A DNA stretch of 64,000 bases from positions 1,550,001 through 1,614,000 of the forward strand of contig JBBMOL010000066.1 of NCBI GenBank assembly GCA_037954665.1, read 5' to 3'. This document shows, piece after piece, positions 47,701-59,858 of the stretch (its first letter is position 1; each line of letters opens with the position of its first letter). The stretch is from Laguncularia racemosa. Taxonomy: Eukaryota; Streptophyta; Magnoliopsida; Myrtales; Combretaceae. The position numbers and the translations under genes are program-made. The notes below the pieces were generated by a model, which worked only from the letters and a program-made list of their open reading frames with translations, was not told the DNA's origin and searched no databases.

Positions 47701-50700
47701 ATGCAAACTATGTTCTTTGAGGCTAGAATATCCCCAATCATTACCATTTTTGTTTGGTTCCTCTTTGTTTCTTCCTGTTTCTGTCCTGTCTACTCGTCGG
47801 ATTCCAGCGATTACCGTACATCCAATCAAACATTCCGGCCAGGTGAAGAGCTGCGAAAGTTGAAGATGGTAGCGGCTCGTTTAAGGAAAATTAACAAGCC
47901 TTCGGTCAAGACAATTCAGGTAACTTGTTCTTATAAAAGAATTGATTTCCTTAGAACTTTACTTTTCATTTCCTCTGTTTTTGTCCTGCTTTGGTCCGTA
48001 TTTTTTTCTTTTTTCTTTTTTTTTTCCCCTGATAAGGATGTCTTCCTTGTTCCTGTTTGGTACAGAGTCCAGATGGTGACATTATAGATTGTGTATTGTC
48101 TCACAAGCAACCAGCATTCGATCATCCATTGCTAAAGGGTCAAAAGCCATTGGTAATTTTCAATCTTCGCTCTTGCATGATAATCCTTTGATTCAATTTC
48201 TACAAGGCCTCCCCTTGGAGTGGAGTCGGTCGGCTACTATGCATAAACATTTCTTACCTAGTGCACGCGCCTGAAAGCGTGCTCATGTATCCAGAGATAG
48301 CTCATCCATCTTCGTAAATAAAGAGAAAAAAAAAAAAAGAAAAGAAAAAGAAGAGTGATTATTTTTATAAAAGGAATCTACTGAATTTCTAGTTTCAAAA
48401 TTTTGTTCAGGATCCACCAGAGAGGCCATATGGACATTACAAAACAGAGTCTGTTCAAGAGAATTTTCAGCTATGGACTCTTTCTGGAGAAGAATGCCCA
48501 GAAGGAACAATTCCGATTCGAAGAACAACAGAGCAAGATATGTTAAGAGCTAGTTCTGTTAAAATATTTGGCAAAAAAACTAGAAGAAATGTGAGAAGAG
48601 ACACTTCTAGCAATAGCCATGAGGTAAGAACCTAGTACTTGAAAATAAAGGACTCTAAGAATAAAGTAGTAACCCCATTTTTCTCCAAAGTATCTTGTAA
48701 TTTGTCAAAAAAAAGAAACCTAAAAAGACAATGAAAATAGTAGACCTGCTTTCTCTTTGTTGTCTTTTTTTATTTTGTTGCTTGTCTTTAGATGTGATCA
48801 AGTATCTTTCTGATGATAATTAGCTTATAATCCAAGCATAAGGACAGAAAATTGCCCTTTTTTTTTTTTTTTTTCAAATGTTCATAAACCTTTTGGTTTC
48901 TTCTCTAAATCACTACTGAATATATATATATATATATATAAAAGAAGAAGATTAAAAAACATAAAATTTCTGGCCTTTGAATTTCCAAGATAATTTTGGT
49001 ATAAAATTACGCAGATATAACACCACGTAAATCTTTTAAAAAGGAAAAAAAAAAGAAAAAAGAAAAGAAAGAACACTAGTTCTAACATGCAATCCTTAAG
49101 ATTTCTTTTTGGGAAGAAATTAAATGTATGTGAAATTGATATTTCTGTTTCATTCATCTAGTAATTAGTGATGAAGTTTAAATTCTTGGAAGAAACAGAC
49201 TTTCATGGCATGAGTAGTTTCACATATCTATCCTCAACCAGTCTCTATTAAAGTATTTCTTCAGGAAATTTAATGAACCTTGACCTCTCTTATTTCTTAA
49301 ATTAAGTAAGTATCCAACATTTGACATTCAGTGAAGGTACAGAAGTGTCAATCAACAAGGTATATAATTGAATAGATGAAAAATTTCACTATGTGGGATA
49401 AAAAGAAAAAGAAAAAAAACACTTGTCCCATTTGATCAAATTGTACGTTCTTACCACCATCTCATGCATGTTTTCAACATTTTGGTGAGTATTCACAGTT
49501 TTTAACCTTTAAATGTACAGCACGCGGTTGGGTATGTAAGTGGAGATCAATACTACGGGGCGAAAGCAAGCATTAACGTGTGGGCGCCCCGAGTCGCGAG
49601 TCAATATGAATTTAGCTTATCACAAATCTGGGTGATCTCAGGTTCATTTGGCAATGATCTTAATACAATTGAAGCTGGTTGGCAGGTATGTGTCTAAAAC
49701 TAGAAGTACTAGCCTTCCACATGACATATTTGAGCCTTTTGACTTTGTACAAACGTATTAAAAATAAAAATAAAAAATGGGGGCAGATGGCCCCAACGTC
49801 TGCGGCTGAAATTAATGGATTAATTAAAAATACAGATATCTTAGTACTTGTCCTACAATTACAAGCAAACAATGTTTCAGTTATTCAGCTTTTTCATACA
49901 TTAAATGCTTATTTTTCCCATTTAAAGCAGCAATTATGGCTCAACCACCTCTTGTTTCCATCAATTTTTTTTTTTATTATTATTAATTATTGGGCATGAC
50001 CGATTGTAATTAGTCGTCCGTTACCTTCTTCCTTTCAGATCAGTCCAGAACTATACGGGGACAGTTATCCTAGGTTCTTTACTTATTGGACCGTAAGTTT
50101 CAATTCTACACTTCACTTTTTTCCTCATCGCTGTCGCATCACTTTCATTATCGTATTAGCATAAGAACAGTCATAGATCAAACAAAGATTAGATATAAAA
50201 CAATTATTTGTTTTTTTTCTTTTTTAAATTGGTAGTTACTACTTATTGTTTTTGTAAAGTACTTGACCTGAAAGTTCTTAATAGTATTAATTTGATATTT
50301 ATTAGATTGACTTTATGTACCACTGTTAATTTTCTCATACGATCTATATGGATTTTACTCACTTGGGGTGTTACAAGCTTCTTCCCATAAACATACAACG
50401 TCCTTGTTGCATTATCTTACGATTAGGTTTAAATTTTTTCCCTCGTGGTATTTGGTTTATTTCTTCCCGCCATTGAAGACCGATGTGAATTTGAAGATTC
50501 CATAGCATATCAATACAGGCCACTAGCTTTCATTTTGCTTCATTCCCAAGTTATATATCTACTGGTAAACAGCCAAACCAATGAATGATTACTAGGTTTT
50601 CTCAATCATTTGATTTAAAAATTCCTAACTAGTGTTTATTTGTGTTTATAACCTTAACCTTATAAATTAATGATGAACATGGGATTTTATTCACTTCATA

Positions 50701-53700
50701 ATTTTAATAGGGATAAAAATCGAATTTAATCCATCTCATTATACCATTATGCACCAATGCCATGACAACAAACACTTACTAGCGATTGTTTATGTATTTA
50801 ATGTAATCATAACGCTGCATTGCCTCCCCATGACACTTCTAGCCGAATAACACACACAGACACCATGCAAAAATATAGATGTATTGAGAATACTATAAGA
50901 ATTTTATTGAGAAATGCATCGGATAATCCATGCTTAATAGAAGAAAGCTGAATCTTCTTCTTGGTTTTCATTATGATACAGACTGATGCATATCAAGCAA
51001 CAGGATGCTATAACTTGCTGTGCTCAGGCTTTGTCCAGACTAACAATAGGATAGCAATTGGAGCTGCAATATCTCCAACATCTACTTATAACGGTGGACA
51101 GTTTGACATAAGCTTGCTCATTTGGAAGGTAATTTTTAGAATCTTCATTACAATTCTTTTTCCCCAGAATTTGGCCCACATTTTAGAATTTAAATAGTTC
51201 AAGGAGATTTAACTATTATACATACTATAATTTGGGAGAGGGGAGAATCAAACTTGATGTATCCTACTAGATTATAATGGTTTTGGCAATTTGACGAAAA
51301 GTTAAGCATAAAATAAGTACTTTTTGAAGTTTTTTTTTTTTTTTTGTGTATCTATGTAGCTTTTCCTAGCAGCATTATAAAATTTTTATAACCTAAAATT
51401 AAGTTTGGAAGGTAAAATTTTGTAAAATTGAAATAATCAAGGAGATTTCTACTTTGGGTTTTAGCTAGCTGGCATATTATAATTCCTTCGAAAACTGTTA
51501 AAAAGTCTGTTTAAAATGGTTTTAATATGTCGGAGGTGCCAATGTCATCCGTTTTTCTAACCCCGTTTTCGGCCTCAAATGTCGCCAAGTGAAAGCACTT
51601 ACTTTACAAATAAGACCCTAGTTAGAAATAAGACTGTCCTTGTTCTAGCTTAGATAACAATCAAAGATGGAAGTTAAATTAAGTAAAACAATATATTCAG
51701 ATGAATTTTATCATCAAACGAAGAGTTAAATGATGATCAACCTTGCTTACCTTTTTTCTCATGACTGAAGAAATTACAAAGCTTAATATCTAAAATGATT
51801 AAGTAATTACAAATGAAATAAAAGTATACGAAATCTGACCATGTCTCGCACATACTTGTTGATACACATATACCAGCAATTTGGTATACAGAAAATTGGT
51901 AATAATTTTCTCGAAGTATATTATTTAAGAGGGAAGAGACTTAAATTTATCAAATTAATTCCTTCTCAAAGTTATACATAAATTATGACTAAATTTTTTA
52001 AGTTCTCATACAATCTCATAATTTGATACTTTAAATATTTAAACTTTTCTTTTTGTATAGTTTTATATATGTATGCATGTATGTATACATTTTCGTCGAA
52101 GATTTTGTCCATTCGACAAAGTAATGCATTAGGCATTGCGAAATGCTAATGCTTTGCTTCGCCATATTGCATTGACCTGCATGGTAGTTTTTTACCGTTA
52201 TATGGTAAAATCTGCAGAAGCTCACCGCTCACAAGATTTTTATCTTAGGAAACTTTTATTTTTATTTTTATTATTATTTTCTCTTCTCCCTGTGGAGGAC
52301 TATGCAATAAAGAAAATTCAACCTGATTAGTTGATATAATGAAATTAAAGTGGTTGTAGTACATCTACTTATCATTTTCTGAAGTAAACAAGTGCCGAAA
52401 AATTAAATGTAAAAAATAATTTATGTCAAAACGACCTATCCATTCCAATGAAAAAAAGAAAAGACTTATCCAAAACGAGGATCATTTCCATTCCTCCTAA
52501 TTTCTATCAATTCCAATTAATTTTGCAGCTAATCACTTAAACTCAATCTTATATTTCCAAAACAATCGCATGCAAAGATTCTATGCATATGTAGCTTTTA
52601 TTATCCAAGGAAATGTTTAGCGGATTCAATCGATGTAGACCAGAAATATTTCCTATTAAATTTTGGCATATTATGATAAATCAAATCTAGATCTATATTC
52701 TTTTATCATAAATTTTAAGCAGTAAATTACCAAACAGAAAAATACATTGTAAACATTTTCTTACTTGTTGCATAAGATGGGGAGAGAAAGAGATAGGGAG
52801 GAAGAGCGGGCGTGGAAAATGAAAAATTGATAAAGATAGGCCTGGGACCATCTATTCAGTGAGGCAATGTTCTCTCTCATTTCTTGAACCTAAACTGGGA
52901 CACATATGACGTAATACAAGAGAGAATCTACTAGACAAACTCCAACACAAAAGCACATCCTATGTTTGGATTTGACGTAAATTTCACGCGTGCACTGCTA
53001 ACTCCGGCATGAACATCCATGTATGATGCTTCAGGGTTTTTCCTTGTTTCTTAATACCCTATTAGATTCTTTTCTTCTTTTCCCTTTTTCCATTATTTCC
53101 AATATATCCAGGTTTTTTTTTTTTCCTTTTCAGTTTGCACACATCGTTTGTTCCTTAATGTATGATATCTTTTACAAATTATAGAATGATTCGTAGTGAA
53201 ACACATTTTGAAAGACCACCTCGTTGTCGGGACTCTCTTTTCAGCTCCTCTCCCCAGTTAGGAATATGGTGGCAATTTCTTTTAGGAAGATGGGTTCTAA
53301 TCTTGTTTCGCATTGAATCATACTCATGCTAAAAGTACATAAAAGTCGAATAGAGATCATCACTAGTGGTTGCTTTACATAATAATTATATTTGTTCGTT
53401 TTGTAATTTTTATTTTTGTTTTATTACTTTCATATTTTATATTTATAATGGTTTTTGTAATGATGGCAATTTCAAATACTTCCTACTGTGTCTTGTTACC
53501 AGCCTAATGAGAAATCATTGCCAATAAAGTTGACATGATAGCTTTGACATATTGAAGTTATAAAGAAAACTGATTAGGATTGATTAAATTTCACCGAGTG
53601 CTCACTATAGCTAGAACAACGACGATATTTCTAAAATGTGCCTCACATATAATATTCATGTGGGATATGAAATAATGTGACCTGGGTAATGGTGTGAAAA

Positions 53701-54131
53701 TAAATAGAAAACTGACTAAAAGAAGGTTCTTAATTAATTATATAATGATTTTGCAGGATCCAAAGCATGGGAATTGGTGGCTAGAATTCGGATCCGGAAT
53801 TCTAGTTGGATATTGGCCATCCTTTCTATTCACTCATCTTAGGGATCACGCAAGCATGGTCCAATTTGGTGGAGAAGTCGTAAACTCGGGGCAGTCGGGT
53901 CACACCACAACCCAAATGGGCAGTGGCCACTTTGCGAGAGAAGGATTTGGAAAGGCATCTTACTTTAGGAACTTGCAAGTTGTGGATTGGGATAATAACC
54001 TAATCCCATTGACTAATCTAAAGGTTTTAGCGGATCATCCAGGTTGTTATGACATACAAGGTGGGATTAACCGGGTATGGGGCAATTATTTCTACTATGG
54101 AGGACCCGGAAAGAATGTAAGGTGTCCATAA
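47701..54131 (+). CDS. Secreted Neprosin-domain (DUF239) protein, 7 exons
   Basis: Exons 47701-47919, 48066-48152, 48411-48623, 49521-49685, 50039-50092, 50982-51128 and 53757-54131 join in phase 0 at every border with GT/AG introns, giving 419 residues and a TAA stop. Residues 1 to about 31 are a hydrophobic signal peptide (SPIITIFVWFLFVSSCFC). Then comes the Neprosin activation-peptide region (residues about 50-150: LRKLKMVAARLRKINKPSVK, SPDGDIIDCV, QPAFDHPLLKGQKP). The Neprosin domain follows (HAVGYVSGDQYYGAKASINV, NTIEAGWQ, YWTTDAYQATGCYNLLC, NWWLEFGSGILVGYWP, and VWGNYFYYGGPGKN near the end). Neprosin from pitcher plants is a glutamic prolyl endopeptidase; the Glu residues in IEAGW and WWLEFG are at the places expected for its catalytic pair. 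Most plant relatives are uncharacterised, so peptidase activity here is inferred. No break is seen. Intron 6 is 2.6 kb. Confidence 0.95.
48921..48940. repeat. (TA)n microsatellite in intron 3
   Basis: A 20-bp perfect TA run inside intron 3 of the Neprosin-domain gene; similar AT runs lie at 54550-54571 (downstream of the gene), 55112-55129 and 61322-61341. Confidence 0.9.
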
Positions 54132-55270
54132 AAAAGTGTTGGTATGTATAGGTTGCAATTAGATTTTTCTTCTTCCATTTTTCCCAAATTTTTTGGATCA
54201 AATATGTATAAGTTGTTGGGTGGATTCGGGGTTTCTTCTTGAAATCATCAAAATTGTGGGGTTTAATTTCTTGTTTTTCTTTTCTAGTTTTATTGGGGTG
54301 TTTATCCATTTATATGTTTCGATTTTTGTAGCTAACGGGTGATCAAATTACACCTCCTTTTTAGGGACGAACCCATGTAAATTTGGAAAGAGAAATACTG
54401 AATATACTATGTTTGTATTAGTCGCATGTACATTTTCACCCTCTCAGCTCTCTCAACCCAAAAATAGATGGGTGGTCCAAACTTTGGCAAATCTCTTGAT
54501 TGGAAGTGTAAAATATAAGACTTTTTTTTTTTTTTAGGGTGCTCATTTCATATATATATATATATATATATGTAATATTTTCCTTTTGTCTATTGAAATA
54601 AATAACTCTTTTTTTTAATACGACACAAAACAAAATAAAAATAACATGTTCGTGCACATATAACTCTTTTTAAATGAGCACCCGGAATAAAATAAAACAA
54701 GATGTTGATGTAAATTACTGTCTCAAAAACCAATACTAATAATAAAGAAAAGAATACGGATTTTACAATTTTCAGTCAATTACTCATTAGTCCTTCAACT
54801 TTCATTAAATAGTCATAGAAAAGGGCAAATGATCAAAATTACTGATTTATAAAAACTCCATAATAATTTTTCTCTATGTATCTTTTCTCTCTCACAATCA
54901 AATTGAAAGCATATCACTATTAGATACACTGATCTTAACCACATAGATAACATAATTATAATAAATTAAAAATAAATAAAACAAAGAAAAACCAAAATTA
55001 AAATTACTAGGCCATAAATAATTATAATAAAGTATTTTTTAGCATGCACTGTGGCTGCATTTTCAACTAATATAAATAAGATTTAGCTTGTTAAGCAAGA
55101 CTTCTTAATAATATATATATATATATATTTAAACATAGACATGCATATAAAATTTGCATGCATTAACGAAATACATCAAGTAAAAATTGAATTAAGAAGT
55201 TACCAAAAAAAAATCCACAATTGGCAAATATTTCCTATAGTTACTTGAATTCCTTTAGGTTAGGGAAACA
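54132..55270. other. 3' flank of the Neprosin-domain gene
   Basis: Contains the likely 3' UTR; AATAAA-type signals lie at 54597-54602 and near 54688. An (AT)n run is at 54550-54571. No other gene seen before the MULE begins. Confidence 0.4.
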
Positions 55271-55902
55271 ATAATAAGTGGGGGGAATCCACTAAAATAA
55301 TATTGTTTTTTTTTTAAATTCATGAAATAGAATATCTAAAAAAATTATTCAAAAAATAGGTTTTAAAGTCGCAGGTCCAAAACGCATCTTTAATATATTT
55401 GTATTGAAGGCACGTGCCCAATCTAGGCTTTTAGTATAATCGATTTTTTTTAAATTTAAATTTAAAAATTATTATGATTTTTAATAATTTTTAAATTTAT
55501 GGAAATTATTTTATTTGTTATTGTTATGTAAAATTTTAATTTTTTTAAAACAAAAAAACAAAGAAATTTGAGGAAATTTACCATTGAAAAAAAATTTGAT
55601 GATTATTGAAAAGGTTTAGAAACAATTGTTAAAGAAAATGTAAAAGTGTAGATAGAAAAAAATAGAAATAAATAATTTATTAGAAAATGTTAATAAAGTA
55701 CAAATTTTGAAATATTAATGTATAAGAATCACCAACATCCATTAATGATCTCTCTTCTACCGCGTTAAAATAGATAGATGAAATAGTTGAGGCTCCATCT
55801 GATTTGCACAATAAAAACAAAAAATGTTAACATTATACAAACAATGATTCGATATCATAAATGTACATAAGTAAGCTAAGATTTAATTAATCATGCATCT
55901 AC

Positions 55903-58787
55903 TTATTTAACATTTACCATATTATCGTATTGACATGGGCACATTATTCTATTTTGGCCTTTCCTTCGGTAAAGTCCATATGTGATCTTATCTAAATGCT
56001 CTCTCATGTCTATCTCTATGTGATATTTTTTTGCCTCGGTTTTCCCCTTTTCCATGTAAGCTTTGCCCTTAGATAGAGTAATGGAAACTATACCGGCTCC
56101 CAATTGAGCTCATTACCTATAGGCAAAAAGTGTATCCTATATGTGAGTTCGTGGTGCGTTCACTTATACCAATCCAATATAAATACCAAAATATCGAGCC
56201 TAATTGAAGTGGCTGCTATATAGGTGTGGAAGCATAGGATTCGATATATTTACCACTTTTAGCAAGTTTATATGTTGGGAAAAGTCCACAATGTGCGTCT
56301 AGTCCCTTCCCTCAACTTGCTTGTTACATGATGACTAATGATGAGTACTTAAAAATTTTTCTCTTGCCTACCGTAGTTGATGACCTTATGGTTGCTAGCT
56401 CGTGAACTCTATATGTCTATTTTTTCAGTAACATATTTGATGAAGATTCTATCATTCACTATATTCTTAAGCACTTTCAAATGCTTGTTGACAAAGTAAG
56501 ACATGTAATTGTAAAAAGCCTTCTTCACCAAAGTAGCCGCGGGTAACCCTCGAGCTCCTTTTAAGATAGAATTGTAGCTTTTGACAATGTTAGAGGTCAC
56601 AAACCCAAACTGATAACAACCATCATGAGCTAGCATCCACATCTCCACCAACACGTCTTTAAATGTTAGAGGTCACATACTGTAGCTGATGATCCTATGG
56701 TTGCTAGTTCGTGAACTCTATCTATCTATTTTTTCAGTAACATATTTGATGCAGATTTTATCATTCATCATATTCTTAAGCACTTTTGAATGCTTGTTGA
56801 CAAAGTAAGACATGTAATTGTAAAAAGCCTTCTTCACCAAAGTAGTTGCGAGTAACCCCCAAGCTCCTTTCAAGATAAAATTGTAGCTTTCAACAATGTT
56901 AGAGGTCACATACCCAAACTAATAACAACCTTCATGAGCTAGCGTCCACATCTCCACCAACACATCTTTAAACCACACTAGGACATCAGGCTTCATAACC
57001 CTCGCCTGGTCCATCAAATAGTTTAGTTTTCAAGCTTCTGCCTACAACTCAGCATAGGTGACCAACTTCTTGCATTACATATTTTTGTGTGCCTTGTTGA
57101 AGTTGCTTGCAATGTGTTGTATACAAAACCGCCACACTATGAATGGAGGGTGCCATATGAGACAAATGGTTTCATGACCTGTGCGATTGCCAACCACATG
57201 TTCATTCAATTTTCTCAAAAACCAGCCTCATGTTTTGGCCTACTTGTCATCTACGATAGTGAATGCCAGTAGAAATATATGGTTGTTGTCATATATTCCC
57301 ATAAAGAAAAGTTCCATTAATGGTAATAACTAGTTTAAGCAATCTCCACGCTACAATGCATGGCCCAAACACTGAGAAAACCCACTTTAGAGTAGACACT
57401 TAGAGGATATTCGATCTTCTCCACTCCCAATTAAATCGTGTTTTGGGAATGGTATTTTTTATTGCATTTAGAAGCTTAGGGAGTTCATTGTAAGATGTCT
57501 TCCAATTCCTGTACACATGTTCAATAGCCCATTTCTTGCCCTCCCAAACCCGTCTTCTGCTTATCTTATAACCATATTCTCGTTCTACAATAGAAGAGAG
57601 CTTTACAACTTTTATATTAGGATTGTCCATGACAAGATTTACAAATTGGCCCTTAAGAAGATTGCAATCCAATTGTAGGTGATCTTCACTTATCATTTGG
57701 TTGATGCATGTATATGGACCCTCAAATCTAGTAACTACAGATAACCCCTCTAACTTTTTCTTTTGGGCCTTAAGCCTCCACTTACAACTGTCTTCTCTTT
57801 TTTATCAATAAACAGACTAAAGCAACCTATTAGATTCTAGAATAGTAAAGTTACAATGGTTCTTCATATAGTAAGACTTAACTGCTTAAACCATATATGT
57901 GTCTGTTTTATGCCCTTATAGAACTTGTCACTACTACTCGAATCATTCCACATTGCATTTTGCTCCTACTCGAAATAGATGTAATCGTCATCACTACCAA
58001 CATTGCAGTAGGGAATAGGATCTTTAACTACCATACTGGGTGATTTAACTTACCCTAGCCGATACATTGCTTGTTTAGAGAACTCAGTTGTGATTAAAGG
58101 ATCCTCTTCAGCTATATCATCTCCTTTGGTTTCACTCTCCTTATCTTACTCCTTAGATAGTTAGAACTTTCCTCTTCGATACCCATTCCCACATTGGTGT
58201 CTATTGCAATTTTTGCTCCTAAACAAACCATGTAGGGATCACATGTGTCTAGTCATTATAACATCAAAGTAACTACTTTGTCTACTTCATCTTCATTATT
58301 CAACGGTGCCTCTTCCATGGGGGCTGGAACAAGTGCTTTAAATATCAACGATTGGGAGGCATTTCTTTAATGTTATGTGAAGAATGCGGTGCCGACTTTC
58401 TTGGAATGTCTGTCGTATGGAGAGACTCTTTAAATCTTCAGAAATTCTAACACACAATTATTGTCTACTATGATCTGCAAAAGATTTAGCCGTTTCAATG
58501 AAATTTTCAATATCATCATCATCTCTAATTGGCATCAAGGCATAAGATATTTTACCCCCATAGAAAATAGGATGCTTATAAATTATCTTAACCCCGATTT
58601 TAGTTAGATCGACTCCAATACTTTGACATATTCTATATAAGAATTCAATGTAACTCACATTTTTCTTCATTTTCAACTTCTTAATTGGATTCTTATCATA
58701 TTTCGCCACCCCCCAATTACCTCCCACAATATTGCCAAATGTGTAGATCATTAAATTGATGTAATCACTTTTTGTTATTCTATCCAC
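55903..58787 (-). pseudogene. MULE transposase (mudrA-like) remnant
   Basis: In minus-strand order: a PB1-like N-terminal domain (58787-58458; ISYALMPIRDDDDIENF), a linker with low-complexity acidic debris, the conserved N-terminal transposase domain (57696-57400; NPNIKVVKLSSIVEREYGY, RNWKTSYNELPKLL), core transposase pieces (about 57330-57020; FFMGIYDNNHIFLLAFTIVD, RFCIQHIASNFNKAHKN), then the family's 'TSNIVESYN..LKGAR.LP' block (56909-56718 and again 56654-56409), and a possible C-terminus (56103-55903). Family members cut and paste DNA through a DDE active site. Here stops, frameshifts and an internal duplication rule out function. Confidence 0.85.
56373..56972 (-). repeat. Tandem duplication inside the MULE transposase, period 309 bp
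   Basis: Two copies (56373-56663 and 56682-56972, 291 bp each) separated by 18 bp, both encoding the TSNIV[KE]SYN block through KYVTEKID. They differ at roughly one base in twelve or fewer by eye. The duplication repeats a conserved transposase block and adds to the evidence that the gene is dead. Confidence 0.9.
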
Positions 58788-59858
58788 AATATAGACAAAT
58801 TATCAACTATTCAACAAAAAAACAGATGATATCACTTTTTTTAAAATTGACGATGCACATCATTTATCTATTTCTTGCCATGTAACCCAAAAAAAAAATA
58901 TGTTTTAATTTTAATTTTTCTTTTAGAATTTCATTAGAAAAATTTGGAAATTTTACATAAGACTACAATAAAGATTATTTTATACAAACGTTTTGAAGTT
59001 TCTTTTAGGATTATTCAATTATAAATATTTTTTCTAGCAATATTGATAATAAATCTAAATTTTACATTTAAAATTAATATGAATTTTTTTATCAGTATAA
59101 TGTTGATCTTGTTCCCATATTAATGGAAAAATTAACTACCGCATGTTACGTATTACAATATCTATATAAATCTTGTCTAATACACTACAAACTAACAACA
59201 AGCACTAATATTTTCTAAAAAACATAACATTACAAAGAATCACGATAAAAGTTTTGTCAAATCATGAAAACTAACACTGTAACAAAAAAAAAAAAATCAA
59301 CTTTTTGTCAAAATACATGCTAGAATGTAGATTAATCGAGCTTTTTTATTAAGGAAATAATAGATCTCAATGGACTCATTCAAATCCCACCATTTTGTAG
59401 CTACAAAAGACTACCTTCTTCTTATGAAAGAGAGAAAAATAAAGGAAGAAATAGAGTTTGCAAAAAGAAAAATAAAAATGAATGTGTTCTGTTTTTCTGT
59501 TTGTATTATTAATTTGACATACTGTAACGTCCATGACTTTGTTAAAGTAGGTTTGCATACTTTTTTTTTTTTTTTTGAGGTTTGCAAGTTGAAAGCTTGC
59601 AGTGGACATGTTGACAAAGGATATTTAACAAACTCTTTTTGACAGTGAGATTAATTGTATAGGGGAGTGTGGTGTCTAATGAAAGTGTGGACATGATTTG
59701 TGCCTTCAAACAATCTTCAGTTTAGCAAAAATTGGCTAAACTAAAAGTGTTTTTTGGGTCTGTAAATTCAAAACCTATTTTTTAAATAATTTTTTTGGGT
59801 ACTCTATTTGCAAATTTAAAAAATATATATTATTTTAGTGGATTTTCCATAATAAGTG

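Larger units (their letters stand above)
55281..59848 (-). mobile_element. Complete but decayed Mutator-like element (MULE) with TIRs and TSD
   Basis: The left end (GGGGGAATCCACTAAAATAATA at 55281) and the right end (plus strand ...TTATTTTAGTGGATTTTCC, 59848) are inverted repeats whose similarity runs at least about 85 bp inward, through AAAAAAATTATTYAAAAAATAGGTTTT, and patchily to about 150 bp. The element is flanked by ATAATAAGTG on both sides (55271-55280 and 59849-59858), a perfect 10-bp direct repeat in the 9-11-bp range of MULE target duplications. Between them lies a minus-strand transposase remnant (55903-58787). Length 4568 bp. Coding decay shows it is not autonomous now. One or two bases of the border are ambiguous because of the G run at the left end. 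Confidence 0.88.

Noticed and set aside
47931..48528. Minus-strand and plus-strand frames inside the first introns of the Neprosin gene
   Set aside because: They are intronic or antisense to verified exons, and low complexity.
49679..49999. 106-codon plus-strand frame
   Set aside because: It starts at the end of exon 4 in another frame and runs through intron 4.
59370..59642. Overlapping frames of 68-90 codons on both strands
   Set aside because: Low-complexity translations in the inner right arm of the MULE; no domain.
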